From an uncultured Aequorivita sp. (lineage in GTDB: Bacteria > Bacteroidota > Bacteroidia > Flavobacteriales > Flavobacteriaceae), in the NCBI GenBank assembly GCA_937125455.1, contig CAKZLK010000016.1, positions 62,001 to 126,000 of the forward strand: a stretch of 64,000 bases of DNA, read 5' to 3'. Below, piece after piece: positions 53,145 to 61,684 of the stretch. How positions within the stretch are numbered: the stretch's first letter is position 1; each line of letters begins with the position of its first letter. The notes below the pieces were generated by a model. That model worked only from the letters and a program-made list of their open reading frames with translations, was not told the origin of the DNA and ran no database searches. The position numbers and the translations under genes were made by a program.

Positions 53145-54347
53145 TTGATACCACCAAAATTTCCTGTAGATGAAGAGCAACGTTTAGCTGCGGTTAGGTC
53201 CTATAACTTGTTGGATACTTTGCCAGAAAAAGATTTTGACAACATCACTGAGTTAACAGCAAATATTTGTGATGTACCAATATCGTTGGTTACATTATTA
53301 GATGCAGACCGCATTTTTTTGAAATCTCACTATGGCATTCCTTTCAACGAATCGCCCCGTAATACTTCTTTTTGTGGACATGCTATTTTAGAGGAATCGA
53401 GTATTTTTATTGTTGAAGATGCAAGAAAAGACCCTCGTTTTAAAGACAATCCTCTTGTTAAGGATTTAAGGGCTATTTTTTATGCAGGTGTGCGTTTAAT
53501 CAATTCAGACGGTTATCCTTTGGGAACGCTTTGCGTTTTTGACAATAAACCCAGAACACTCACAAAATCTCAAAAAAAGGCTCTGATTGCTATGGCATAC
53601 CAGGTTGTAAACCTATTTGAAGCTCGAAAACACAACAGAACTTTATTGAAGGTACAGCGGGAACTGGAAGAAATGAATGAAGAACTTAAAAATTTTGCTG
53701 GAATTGTGTCCCATGACATGAAAATGCCATTGGCAAACATGATCATAACTTCAGATATGCTTCGCAGTAAATATGGACATCTTTTGGACGAGCAAGGCAA
53801 GCAATATTTAGATTACATTAAACAATCTTCTTTTACATTGAGCGAATATATAACAGGGCTTTTACAACATTATGAAAGTGACAAAACCGCTTCCTTAACA
53901 AATGAGGTTTTTGACAGCAATGATCTATTAGAAGAAATAATAGAGTTATTAAACATTAATATAGATTGTGAAATAAATCTTCCGGAAGTTAATATTGAAA
54001 TGCACGCCAACAGATCGGCTTTAGAGCAAATCATTCTCAACCTAGTGGGTAATAGTTTAAAATACAATGATAAGAAAAAGATAAAAATAGATATTGATTG
54101 TACCGAACAAAATGGATTTTATCTTTTTTCAATTTCAGATAACGGTATGGGTATCCCAAATAATAAGCTGAAAAACATTTTCGATCTTTTTGTCACAACT
54201 GGTAAGCTAGACAGAAATGGGAAAAAAGGAAACGGCATTGGCCTATCGACTGTTAAAAAACTTATTACCAAACTGGATGGCGAAATTGAAGTTTTTTCAA
54301 AACTGGGAAAAGGAACAACCTTTAAATTTTACATCAAAAAAAATTAA
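53145..54347 (+). CDS. GAF-domain sensor histidine kinase
   Basis: A 400-residue soluble kinase: GAF domain (about 22-165, with SFCGHAI and GTLCVFD), HisKA with the phospho-His H190 in GIVSHDMKMPLAN, and a complete HATPase (N box NLVGNSLKYND, G1 SDNGMGIPNNK, G2 NGIGLSTV, G3 GKGTTFKF). Start is TTG at 53145; the paralogue's alignment (MIFPKYPDNE against MIPPKFPVDE) supports this. No receptor or regulator domain and no response regulator nearby. The ligand is unknown. Confidence 0.9.
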   Translation: MIPPKFPVDEEQRLAAVRSYNLLDTLPEKDFDNITELTANICDVPISLVTLLDADRIFLKSHYGIPFNESPRNTSFCGHAILEESSIFIVEDARKDPRFKDNPLVKDLRAIFYAGVRLINSDGYPLGTLCVFDNKPRTLTKSQKKALIAMAYQVVNLFEARKHNRTLLKVQRELEEMNEELKNFAGIVSHDMKMPLANMIITSDMLRSKYGHLLDEQGKQYLDYIKQSSFTLSEYITGLLQHYESDKTASLTNEVFDSNDLLEEIIELLNINIDCEINLPEVNIEMHANRSALEQIILNLVGNSLKYNDKKKIKIDIDCTEQNGFYLFSISDNGMGIPNNKLKNIFDLFVTTGKLDRNGKKGNGIGLSTVKKLITKLDGEIEVFSKLGKGTTFKFYIKKN

Positions 54348-54435
54348 CCTTTTTTATCGTAATATCCTTTAATACATTTTTCGGGAACATTATATCCAAC
54401 TATATTTACGGAAAAATAAACGTTGAAATGTTTTT

Positions 54436-55631
54436 ATGATTTTTCCGAAATACCCCGACAATGAAAAAGATAGGATTGCCGAATTAAAAAAATATAATTT
54501 ACTCGATACACTTTCCGAAAACGATTTTGATAACATTACAAGACTGGTCGCAACAATTTGTGAAGTACCAATCGCATTAATAACACTTCTAGATACAGAG
54601 CGGAATTTTTTTAAATCTCACTTTGGCCTTGATTTTAATCAATCACCACGAAATATTTCTTTTTGCGGACATGCTATTTTACATGATGAAGAAATATTCA
54701 TTGTTGAAGATGCCAGAAAAGATAAACGATTTAAAGACAATCCGTTAATAACTGAAAGCAAAGCAATCTTTTATGCAGGTGTGCCACTTACAAATTCAAA
54801 CGGTTTTAAATTGGGAACGTTATGTGTATTTGACCACAAGCCCAGGCAACTGAACGAAGTTCAAATTATCAGTTTGAAAGCTTTGGCGAAACAAGTTGTA
54901 AATCTTTTTGAACTTCGAAAAAAAAACAATCTTTTAGTTGAATTTCAAAAAGAACTACAAAGTAGAAACGAAAGACTTGTAACTTTTGCCCATGTAGTTT
55001 CACATGATTTGAAATCGCCTTTGGCCAATATTACCTCCCTAACGCGAATGCTTCGAGAAGAGAACTTGAAAAAACTTTCCGAAGATTCAGAAATGTACCT
55101 GAATTATATTGAAGAATCTTCCTTTACGCTGAAAAATTATATAAACGGTATTCTAAAATTTTACAAATCTGACGAATTATTAGAGGCTCAAAAGCAGGAT
55201 GTTGAAATAAAAAAACTATTTGAGGAAATAAATGAAATTCTCATTACTGAAAATATCGTTTTTGAATTTCCAAGTGAAGGCTTCCTAGAAAATGTTAATA
55301 AAGCAGCACTCACACAGATTTTCCTAAATTTGATCGACAATAGTTTAAAATACAATTTAAATGAACAAAGAATGGTTGTAGTTACATATTCCGAAGAGCT
55401 CGATTTACATAAGTTTTCAATAAAAGACAACGGAATGGCATAGACCTTGGGGTACATGAAGAAATATTCAACCTTTTTAAAACCACTGGAATAAAAGACC
55501 GCAACGGTAAAGAAGGAACCGGTATAGGTTTAGCAACAGTAAAAAGCCTAGTTTCAAAGCTCGGTGGTTCTATTTCTTTAGATTCAGAACCTGGAAAAGG
55601 AAGCACCTTTACGTTTACCGTTCAGAAATAG
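54436..55631 (+). pseudogene. Paralogous GAF-domain histidine kinase, frameshifted in the G1 box
   Basis: A tandem copy of the preceding kinase with identical domain numbering (SFCGHAI at the same place and phospho-His H190). The frame stops at 55443 after KDNGMA. The next frame continues at once as GIDLGVHEEIFNLFKTTG, then EGTGIGLATVKSLVSKLGG and PGKGSTFTF up to a stop at 55629-55631. One missing G in the GGG run coding for NGMGI would explain it. It is either a single-base mutation that inactivates ATP binding or a sequencing error; the remaining sequence is not degraded. Confidence 0.82.
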
Positions 55632-55652
55632 CTGTAATTACATTCCATTTTT

Positions 55653-55660
55653 TATCTTTG
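55653..55660 (+). promoter_or_regulatory. Bacteroidota -7 element before the BatA-like gene
   Basis: TATCTTTG matches TAnnTTTG and ends 16 bases before the ATG at 55677. Confidence 0.5.
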
Positions 55661-55676
55661 ACCAATATTTATAGGA

Positions 55677-57599
55677 ATGCAGTTTAAACACCCAGAAATT
55701 CTTTACGCCCTTTTCCTGCTGCTCATCCCTATATTCATTCACCTTTTTCAACTTCGTAGATTTCAAAAAGTTGATTTTACTAATGTCGCTTTTCTTAAAA
55801 AAGTGACTATCCAAACCAGAAAAAGTTCACAATTAAAAAAATGGCTCACTTTGCTGATGCGTTTGTTGGCCTTGGCTTTTATCATCATTGCATTTGCCCA
55901 ACCGTTCACTGCCTCAAAAACCGCCTTAAATACCAAAAAAGAAACTGTTGTATATATTGACAATTCGTTCAGTATGCAAGCAAAAGGAAACAAAGGCCCT
56001 ATATTGGAACGCGCTTTACAGGACTTGTTTAATAAAACAAACAGTACAGAAAAAATAAGCTGGTTTACAAATAATTCCGAAAGAAAGAACGCCACGTCCC
56101 AAGATTTTAAAAACGAAGTGCTTTCCGTTCCATATTCACAAAATCAGTTGGCACCGAGTCAAGTATTATTGAAAGCCGCCCAACTTTTTTCAAACGAAAA
56201 AGACGTATCTAAACGCCTGGTCTATCTTTCCGATTTTCAACAGAAAGAAGCTTTTCCAGAAATTCCTGAAGATTTGATTGTTGATGCTGTCCAACTCAAG
56301 CCTGTAAAACCATCAAATATTGCTATTGACAGTGTTTATATTGTTTCCAATAATACCGCCACCCTTCAGTTAAAAGTAAAAGTTTCCAAACAGGGAGATG
56401 TAGTTTCAGAAACTCCAATTTCTCTTTTCAACAATGGAAAATTGATTGCAAAAACAGCTCCAGATTTTTCAGGAAATGCCGATGGTACGGTTACTTTTGA
56501 TATAGATAATTCCGAAGGTTTTATTGGGAAACTGGAACTTAACGAGCCCAACCTGCCATTTGACAATACCTTGTTTTTCAGCATCAACAAATCCCAAAAA
56601 ATAAAGGTCTTAGCGATAAATGAAGCCAATGGGAACTTCCTAATGCGCCTTTTTGAAAAAGACGAATTCCAGTTTACACAACAAACTTTCAAAACGCTTA
56701 ACTACAACGAAATTCCAGATCAAAATTTTATTGTTCTGAACGAGTTAAAAGAAATACCTGCATCATTGGCTACCACTTTAAAAGCTTTTAGTGATGAAGG
56801 CGGAAGTGTACTAGTTATTCCTGCTTCAGAAGCGAATATTAGCAGCTATAATAATTTTCTTTTAACGATGTCTCTTGGAACAATGTCAGACAAGAGAGTA
56901 CAAGAAAAGAAAATAACAAAAATCATTTTTTCGCATCCTCTTTTTAAAGATGTTTTTGAAAAGGAAGTTGCAAATTTTCAATATCCAAAGGTTAATTCTT
57001 TTTACAATATTTCATCAAACGCAACACCTGCAATTGGTTTTGAGGACAACCAACCTTTTTTGCTTCAAAAAAACAAAGCCTATTTGTTTACCGCAGCAAT
57101 CAACAAAGAGAATTCCAACTTTCAGAATTCACCATTAGTGGTTCCCACAATTTATAATATGGCATTGCAGAGTTTGCCTTTGCCAGACTTGTATTATACA
57201 ATTGGAACGCAAAATACTATCGCAGTTCCTGTTAAATTAGGACCAGATGAAATTCTTACAATTAAAGATAGTACCTCTCAATTTATCCCGCTTCAGCAAA
57301 CAAAGGCTAATTTCGTTTTGATGACAACTACAGAGGAACCTAACAAAGCTGGAAATTATCAAATTAGAACGGAAAATGAGTTTTTGGAAAATATTAGTTA
57401 CAACTACACGAGAGCCGAAAGCGAATTAAAATACTTAAACCCCGAAAATTGGAACGATGCAAAAGTCTATAAAACCGTTGATGATCTTTTTGATTCCATC
57501 AATGAGGCCAATTCCATCAACAGTTTTTGGAAATGGTTTGCTATTTTTGCATTGCTCTTTTTACTTTTTGAAATGCTTATCTTAAAATTTTACAAATGA
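55677..57599 (+). CDS. BatA-like membrane protein with von Willebrand A-type domain
   Basis: A 640-residue protein with the BatA N-terminal signature MQFKHPEILYALFLLLIP, then a membrane segment (LTLLMRLLALAFIIIAFAQPF), a von Willebrand A-type domain with DNSFSMQAKGNKG (MIDAS-like DxSxS with an S-to-F-x-S change), long beta-rich region, and a C-terminal membrane helix (FAIFALLFLLFEMLIL). Bat genes help Bacteroidota aerotolerance and metal-dependent protein handling. The downstream gene overlaps by four bases. Confidence 0.83.
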   Translation: MQFKHPEILYALFLLLIPIFIHLFQLRRFQKVDFTNVAFLKKVTIQTRKSSQLKKWLTLLMRLLALAFIIIAFAQPFTASKTALNTKKETVVYIDNSFSMQAKGNKGPILERALQDLFNKTNSTEKISWFTNNSERKNATSQDFKNEVLSVPYSQNQLAPSQVLLKAAQLFSNEKDVSKRLVYLSDFQQKEAFPEIPEDLIVDAVQLKPVKPSNIAIDSVYIVSNNTATLQLKVKVSKQGDVVSETPISLFNNGKLIAKTAPDFSGNADGTVTFDIDNSEGFIGKLELNEPNLPFDNTLFFSINKSQKIKVLAINEANGNFLMRLFEKDEFQFTQQTFKTLNYNEIPDQNFIVLNELKEIPASLATTLKAFSDEGGSVLVIPASEANISSYNNFLLTMSLGTMSDKRVQEKKITKIIFSHPLFKDVFEKEVANFQYPKVNSFYNISSNATPAIGFEDNQPFLLQKNKAYLFTAAINKENSNFQNSPLVVPTIYNMALQSLPLPDLYYTIGTQNTIAVPVKLGPDEILTIKDSTSQFIPLQQTKANFVLMTTTEEPNKAGNYQIRTENEFLENISYNYTRAESELKYLNPENWNDAKVYKTVDDLFDSINEANSINSFWKWFAIFALLFLLFEMLILKFYK

Positions 57600-58855
57600 A
57601 GATATTACTGAAATCTGCCACCATTGTTGATGCTTCCAGTAAGCATCATTTAATAAAACGCGATGTTTTGATAGAAAATGGTAAAATTTCAAAAATTGCT
57701 GCAACGATTCCTTCTTCAGAAAAAACAAAGGAACTTTCTCTGAAAAATCTTCACATTTCGCAAGGTTGGTTTGATAGTAGTGTTTCTTTTGGTGAACCAG
57801 GTTTTGAAGAGCGCGAAACCATCGAAAACGGCTTGAAAACAGCAGCCCTCAGCGGATTTACAAGTGTGGCAGTAAACGCAAATAGTTTTCCTGTAACGGA
57901 TAGTAAAGGCCATATAAAATTTTTGAAATCAAAAGCCGAAGGAAATGCGGTTAACCTCTACCCTATTGGTGCGCTTACTGTTGGTAGTAAAGGGACAGAC
58001 CTGGCAGAATTATATGATATGCAAAATGAAGGTGCCGTTTCGTTTTACGATTATAAAAACCCAATTACAAATGCAAACCTTCTGAAAATAGCACTGCAAT
58101 ACACGCAAAACTTTGATGGATTGGTACAATCCTTTCCTTTTGAGAAATCGGTTGCCCGAAATGGGATGGTGAATGAAGAAGTGAATAGTACCCGCCTGGG
58201 ATTGAAAGGAATTCCAGCACTTTCAGAAGAACTTCAGATAATCCGAGATCTGTATATATTGGAATATACTGGCGGCAAGCTTCACATACCGACTATTTCA
58301 ACCAAAAAATCTGTGGAACTGATTAAGGAAGCAAAGAAAAAAGGATTGAACGTAACCTGTAGCGTTGCCGTTTTCAATTTAATTTTGACGGATGATGTTT
58401 TGGAAGATTTTGACACCATTTACAAATTACTTCCGCCGCTGCGAACCAAAGAGGACACCAAGGCTTTATTAAAAGGTCTAAAAGATGGCACCATAGATGG
58501 AATTACGAGTGACCACAACCCAATTGACGTGGAGCACAAAAAAACAGAATTTGAGCATGCGTACTTCGGAAGTATTGGATTGGAAGGATGCTTTGGTGCT
58601 GCCAATATGCTTTTGGGGGTTGAAGATTCTGTTAAAGCACTCACAGGTTTAAAAAATAGTTTCAATATCCCTTCGGAAAAAATTGATGAAGGAAACTTTG
58701 CAAAACTGACACTTTTCACTCCAGAAGAAAACTGGGAGTTTTCTGAAAAAAATATTATTTCAACTTCAACAAATACCGCATTATTAGGCGTTAAGCTTAA
58801 AGGCAAGGTTTACGGCATATTCTCAAATAACAAATTGGTATTGAACAAAAAATGA
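57596..58855 (+). CDS. Dihydroorotase homologue lacking metal ligands (inactive, PyrC-prime like)
   Basis: A 419-residue amidohydrolase-fold protein. The metal motif DxHVHxREPG is DSSVSFGEPG (residues 60-69), so both His are Ser; the later LHIPTIST, CSVAVFNLILTD and TSDHNPIDVE sites have also lost ligand His residues where active enzymes read HHVST, PHHLLL and TDHAPH. The surrounding sequence (GFEERETIENGL, GSIGLEGCFGA) is conserved, so it is not decaying. Inactive DHOase homologues assist aspartate carbamoyltransferase assembly in some bacteria, and the window carries pyrB. It overlaps the BatA-like gene by four bases. Confidence 0.88.
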   Translation: MKILLKSATIVDASSKHHLIKRDVLIENGKISKIAATIPSSEKTKELSLKNLHISQGWFDSSVSFGEPGFEERETIENGLKTAALSGFTSVAVNANSFPVTDSKGHIKFLKSKAEGNAVNLYPIGALTVGSKGTDLAELYDMQNEGAVSFYDYKNPITNANLLKIALQYTQNFDGLVQSFPFEKSVARNGMVNEEVNSTRLGLKGIPALSEELQIIRDLYILEYTGGKLHIPTISTKKSVELIKEAKKKGLNVTCSVAVFNLILTDDVLEDFDTIYKLLPPLRTKEDTKALLKGLKDGTIDGITSDHNPIDVEHKKTEFEHAYFGSIGLEGCFGAANMLLGVEDSVKALTGLKNSFNIPSEKIDEGNFAKLTLFTPEENWEFSEKNIISTSTNTALLGVKLKGKVYGIFSNNKLVLNKK

Positions 58856-59172
58856 AAAATTCGCCGGCAGGAAAATCAACAGCTTTAATTGCATATGCTC
58901 CTTTCGTAGGATTTTTGATTGCTTTTTACATCAACAAAGACGAAAAAAGTGAATTCGCAACTTGGCATATTAAAAACATGTTTGGATTATCCATTTTGTT
59001 TATTGTTTCGCTCATAGTGCAATCCCAAATCAATTTAAAGACTGGAGATATTTTATGGTTTGCCTGCTGTTTACTATGGCTTTTTTGTTGGGCAATGGCT
59101 TTTTCAAATAAAAAATTAGGTATTCCTTTTCTAAGTGAAAAATTTCAACAATGGTTTACATTTTTAAACTAA
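58852..59172 (+). CDS. Small membrane protein, DUF4870-like (first of two)
   Basis: A 106-residue protein with three hydrophobic segments (LIAYAPFVGFLIAFYI, MFGLSILFIVSLIVQ, WFACCLLWLFCWAMAF) and a C-terminal KFQQWFTFLN. The arrangement and end (GIPFLSEKFQQWF) match the next gene's protein. It starts inside the stop region of the dihydroorotase-like gene with a four-base overlap. Confidence 0.75.
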   Translation: MKNSPAGKSTALIAYAPFVGFLIAFYINKDEKSEFATWHIKNMFGLSILFIVSLIVQSQINLKTGDILWFACCLLWLFCWAMAFSNKKLGIPFLSEKFQQWFTFLN

Positions 59173-59223
59173 AGTATTGATTATCTTTCGCTTAAATTAA
59201 ATCACTAACCAAAATTTTAAAAA

Positions 59224-59547
59224 ATGGAAACAACTACAGATAGCGGTAAAACGGTTGCAATCATTGCATACATTACATTAGTCGGTTGGATTATCGCATT
59301 AATAATGAACAACGGAAGTAAAACGGCACTAGGCTCTTACCACGTGCGCCAATCATTAGGAATTATGTGTGTGGGAGTACTTTTGAGTATTATTGCCGGC
59401 GTAATTGGCATTTGGATTATTTCAATGATTGTAAATCTTGCGCTAATTACTTTTTGGCTCCTCGGGTTTATAAGCGCTATACAGGGCGAAATGAAACCTG
59501 TTCCTGTACTAGGAGAACAATTTCAAGAATGGTTTAAGGGAATTTAA
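59224..59547 (+). CDS. Small membrane protein, DUF4870-like (second of two)
   Basis: A 107-residue paralogue of the preceding protein with the same topology (IIAYITLVGWIIALIM, GIMCVGVLLSIIAGVIGIW, NLALITFWLLGFISAI) and the end VPVLGEQFQEWFKGI. DUF4870 proteins are widespread but uncharacterised. It ends before a large hairpin. Confidence 0.75.
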   Translation: METTTDSGKTVAIIAYITLVGWIIALIMNNGSKTALGSYHVRQSLGIMCVGVLLSIIAGVIGIWIISMIVNLALITFWLLGFISAIQGEMKPVPVLGEQFQEWFKGI

Positions 59548-59564
59548 TTTTTAAATACTATTTT

Positions 59565-59618
59565 AACAAGACCTTTTAGGCTAAAGATCCTTTAGTTTAA
59601 AAGGTCTTGTTTATTTTT
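59565..59618 (+). terminator. Compound hairpin terminator merging into the next promoter
   Basis: Perfect 13-bp outer arms (59565-59577 with 59599-59611) enclose a second 6-bp hairpin (59581-59586 with 59590-59595). The T-rich tract after the stem is also the -7 element of the esterase gene. Confidence 0.7.
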
Positions 59619-59619
59619 G
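59612..59619 (+). promoter_or_regulatory. Bacteroidota -7 element of the esterase gene, leaderless transcript likely
   Basis: TATTTTTG matches TAnnTTTG and ends six bases before the ATG at 59626, so initiation would be at or next to the start codon. A TTG inside the element (59617) gives a longer frame and was rejected. Confidence 0.5.
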
Positions 59620-59625
59620 CAGTCT

Positions 59626-60282
59626 ATGGAAAAACAAACTTTACTTTTAGAACACAATTATAGGCCCGCTAAAAATCCTGCAGGAAATCCACCAGTTATA
59701 ATAATGCTTCATGGTTTTGGAAGTGACGAAAACGATCTATTTTCATTTGCCAGCGAATTACCTGAAAAATATAGTATCATTTCCTTAAAAGCTCCCATTC
59801 GTTTGGAACCTTACGGAAATGCTTGGTACAATATTTATTTTGACAATTCACAGGGAAAATTCAGCGATGATGAACAAGCTATTGCTTCACGAGAAATAGT
59901 TTCAAAATGCATTGATGAAATTGTCGATAAATACAAAGTAGATAGCAAAAATGTTACGCTTCTGGGGTTTAGTCAAGGTACTATTTTAAGTTTTGCAATT
60001 GCGCTTAGCTACCCTGAAAAAGTAAAAAATGTTGTCGGTTTAAGCGGTTATATTAACGAAGCTATTTTGAAAGAGGGATATGAAAAAAATGATTTCACCA
60101 ATCTTAAAATTTATACTTCTCACGGAAATGTCGATCAAGTAATTCCAGTGGAATGGGCGCGTAAAACAGAACCTTTCCTGAAAAAATTGAATATTGATTG
60201 TACCTATTCAGAATTTCCAGTGGGCCACGGCGTAGCACCACAAAATTTCTACGGTCTGAAAGCGTGGCTTGAAAAGTATTAA
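59626..60282 (+). CDS. Phospholipase/carboxylesterase family serine hydrolase
   Basis: A 218-residue esterase of the EstB/YpfH type. LHGFGSDENDLFSFA is the oxyanion loop; GFSQG (in LLGFSQGTILS) carries the nucleophile; HGNVDQVIP holds the Asp; and VGHGVAPQNF the His. No signal peptide. Substrate unknown, probably short acyl esters. Confidence 0.88.
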   Translation: MEKQTLLLEHNYRPAKNPAGNPPVIIMLHGFGSDENDLFSFASELPEKYSIISLKAPIRLEPYGNAWYNIYFDNSQGKFSDDEQAIASREIVSKCIDEIVDKYKVDSKNVTLLGFSQGTILSFAIALSYPEKVKNVVGLSGYINEAILKEGYEKNDFTNLKIYTSHGNVDQVIPVEWARKTEPFLKKLNIDCTYSEFPVGHGVAPQNFYGLKAWLEKY

Positions 60283-60331
60283 AAAAAGCTTTTAATATTT
60301 AGAAGAGTCGATAAAAAGTTAGATAATCAAT

Positions 60332-60826
60332 TTAGTTTGGATAAAGAAATGAAGCAATTGTATTCAATTCAAGCTCTTTCTTATCGTTAAAGGAATATTC
60401 CAAAATCATTTCCCCCCAATAGGTTCCATCGGTAAAATCTGCTTGTATCCATTTGTGGTTAAGAAATTTCAACTTGTTGATTTTCATCGGTCCATTCATT
60501 CCCTCAAAAGGCACCAAAGGATTGCTTCCCTTCGTCAAGTTAAAATCATAGATTTGGTCTGAAACCATAGCTTCAACATCTGCTGCTTCAAAACCCATTT
60601 TTTCCAAATAGGTCATTGCATTCTCATTTCCTTGAAGTGTAAAATAATTCAAATCTCGAATTTCATTCCGCAAGCTTTCAATAGAATCATTTCCTTTTTG
60701 AACTTTTGCCTCAAGATTTTCTATTTTGTTTTCCTGAGATTCAAAAATGCTTTTTTCATTCATATATTGGTAGATGATGAAAAGCAATGCAAAAAGGAAT
60801 AGGTACAAGAAAATTTTGTTCCTCAT
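60332..60826 (-). CDS. Membrane-anchored coiled-coil protein of unknown function
   Basis: A 164-residue protein with an N-terminal anchor (IFLYLFLFALLFIIYQYM), a coiled coil (SIFESQENKIENLEAKVQ...) to about residue 65 and a globular C-terminal domain (NHKWIQADFTDGTYWGEMILEYSF). It lies two bases after the PhnP-like hydrolase gene on the same strand and is probably cotranscribed. Not recognised. Confidence 0.7.
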   Translation of the reverse strand: MRNKIFLYLFLFALLFIIYQYMNEKSIFESQENKIENLEAKVQKGNDSIESLRNEIRDLNYFTLQGNENAMTYLEKMGFEAADVEAMVSDQIYDFNLTKGSNPLVPFEGMNGPMKINKLKFLNHKWIQADFTDGTYWGEMILEYSFNDKKELELNTIASFLYPN

Positions 60827-60828
60827 AA

Positions 60829-61605
60829 TTATATTTTTAACGTGAGTGAGTCATATGCCAAATGTACATTCTTCGGAAGCTTTTTCTCCACTTCCTCGTG
60901 AAAGCCCATTAAATGACTTATGTGGGTAAAGTATGTTTTTTCTGGTTTTACTTTTTTAACAAAATCAAGTGCTTCCGAAATATTGAAGTGTGAATAATGT
61001 GGCTCTTCACGGAGTGCATTGACGACCAAGATCTTTGTTCCCTTTACTTTTTCAATCTCTTCTTCTGAAATAGTTTTTACATCGGTTAAATATGTAAAAT
61101 CAGCTACTCGGAAACCCAAAACAGGTAAGCTGTCATGAAAGGCTTCTATTGGTATTATTTCTTTTCTGCCAATGACAAATGATGTGTTTTTATCTATCTC
61201 TACCGCAGTAATACTGGGTGCTCCGGGATATTTGTTTTCTGTTGCAAAAATATAGGCAAACCGTTCCCGCAATGATTCAAAAACCCGTTTATGTCCAAAA
61301 AATGGCATACTTCCCTGCTTAAAATTGAAAGGTCGAATATCGTCAAGGCCTGCTGTGTGATCACTGTGTTCGTGAGTTAGTAAGATTCCGTCTACTTTTG
61401 AAACATTTTCGCGTAACATCTGTTGCCTAAAATCTGGGCCACAATCTATAACGAAAGTAAATTCGTCCCAACGTAATAAAACGGATACCCGCAAACGTTT
61501 ATCCTTTGGATCATTACTTTTACAAACTGGATGATCACTGCCTATTACTGGGATTCCCTGTGAAGTTCCGGTGCCAAGAAATGTAATTGTCAATGTTGAA
61601 TTCAT
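60829..61605 (-). CDS. PhnP-like metallo-beta-lactamase hydrolase
   Basis: A 258-residue metallo-hydrolase. FLGTGTSQGIPVIGSDHPVC at the start (first part FLGTGTSQGIP), the zinc motif LLTHEHSDHTAGLDDIRP, and HISHLMGFHEE are typical of the PhnP group that cleaves cyclic phosphodiesters. Some Bacteroidota members are annotated as lipoate-related by proximity, without evidence here. It has an ATG start and is divergent from the 61685 gene. Confidence 0.88.
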   Translation of the reverse strand: MNSTLTITFLGTGTSQGIPVIGSDHPVCKSNDPKDKRLRVSVLLRWDEFTFVIDCGPDFRQQMLRENVSKVDGILLTHEHSDHTAGLDDIRPFNFKQGSMPFFGHKRVFESLRERFAYIFATENKYPGAPSITAVEIDKNTSFVIGRKEIIPIEAFHDSLPVLGFRVADFTYLTDVKTISEEEIEKVKGTKILVVNALREEPHYSHFNISEALDFVKKVKPEKTYFTHISHLMGFHEEVEKKLPKNVHLAYDSLTLKI

Positions 61606-61629
61606 TCTCGCAAAAATACTGGTATTTTT

Positions 61630-61659
61630 TTTGTTTACCTATTGTATTTGCTACCTTTG
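61630..61659 (+). promoter_or_regulatory. Complete Bacteroidota promoter of the 484-residue conserved gene
   Basis: TTTG (61630-61633), an 18-base spacer and TACCTTTG (61652-61659) exactly match TTTG-N17-23-TAnnTTTG. The best promoter in the window. Confidence 0.75.
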
Positions 61660-61684
61660 TTACTAAGAAAAATAAAACGTTGCT

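Noticed and set aside
59617-59625. TTG start of the esterase gene nine bases before its ATG.
   Set aside because: The TTG is part of the TATTTTTG promoter element, and family alignment begins at the ATG.
60283-60331. AAAAGCTTTT palindrome after the esterase gene as a terminator.
   Set aside because: The palindrome has no loop and cannot form a stable hairpin; only a weak A/T-rich signal.
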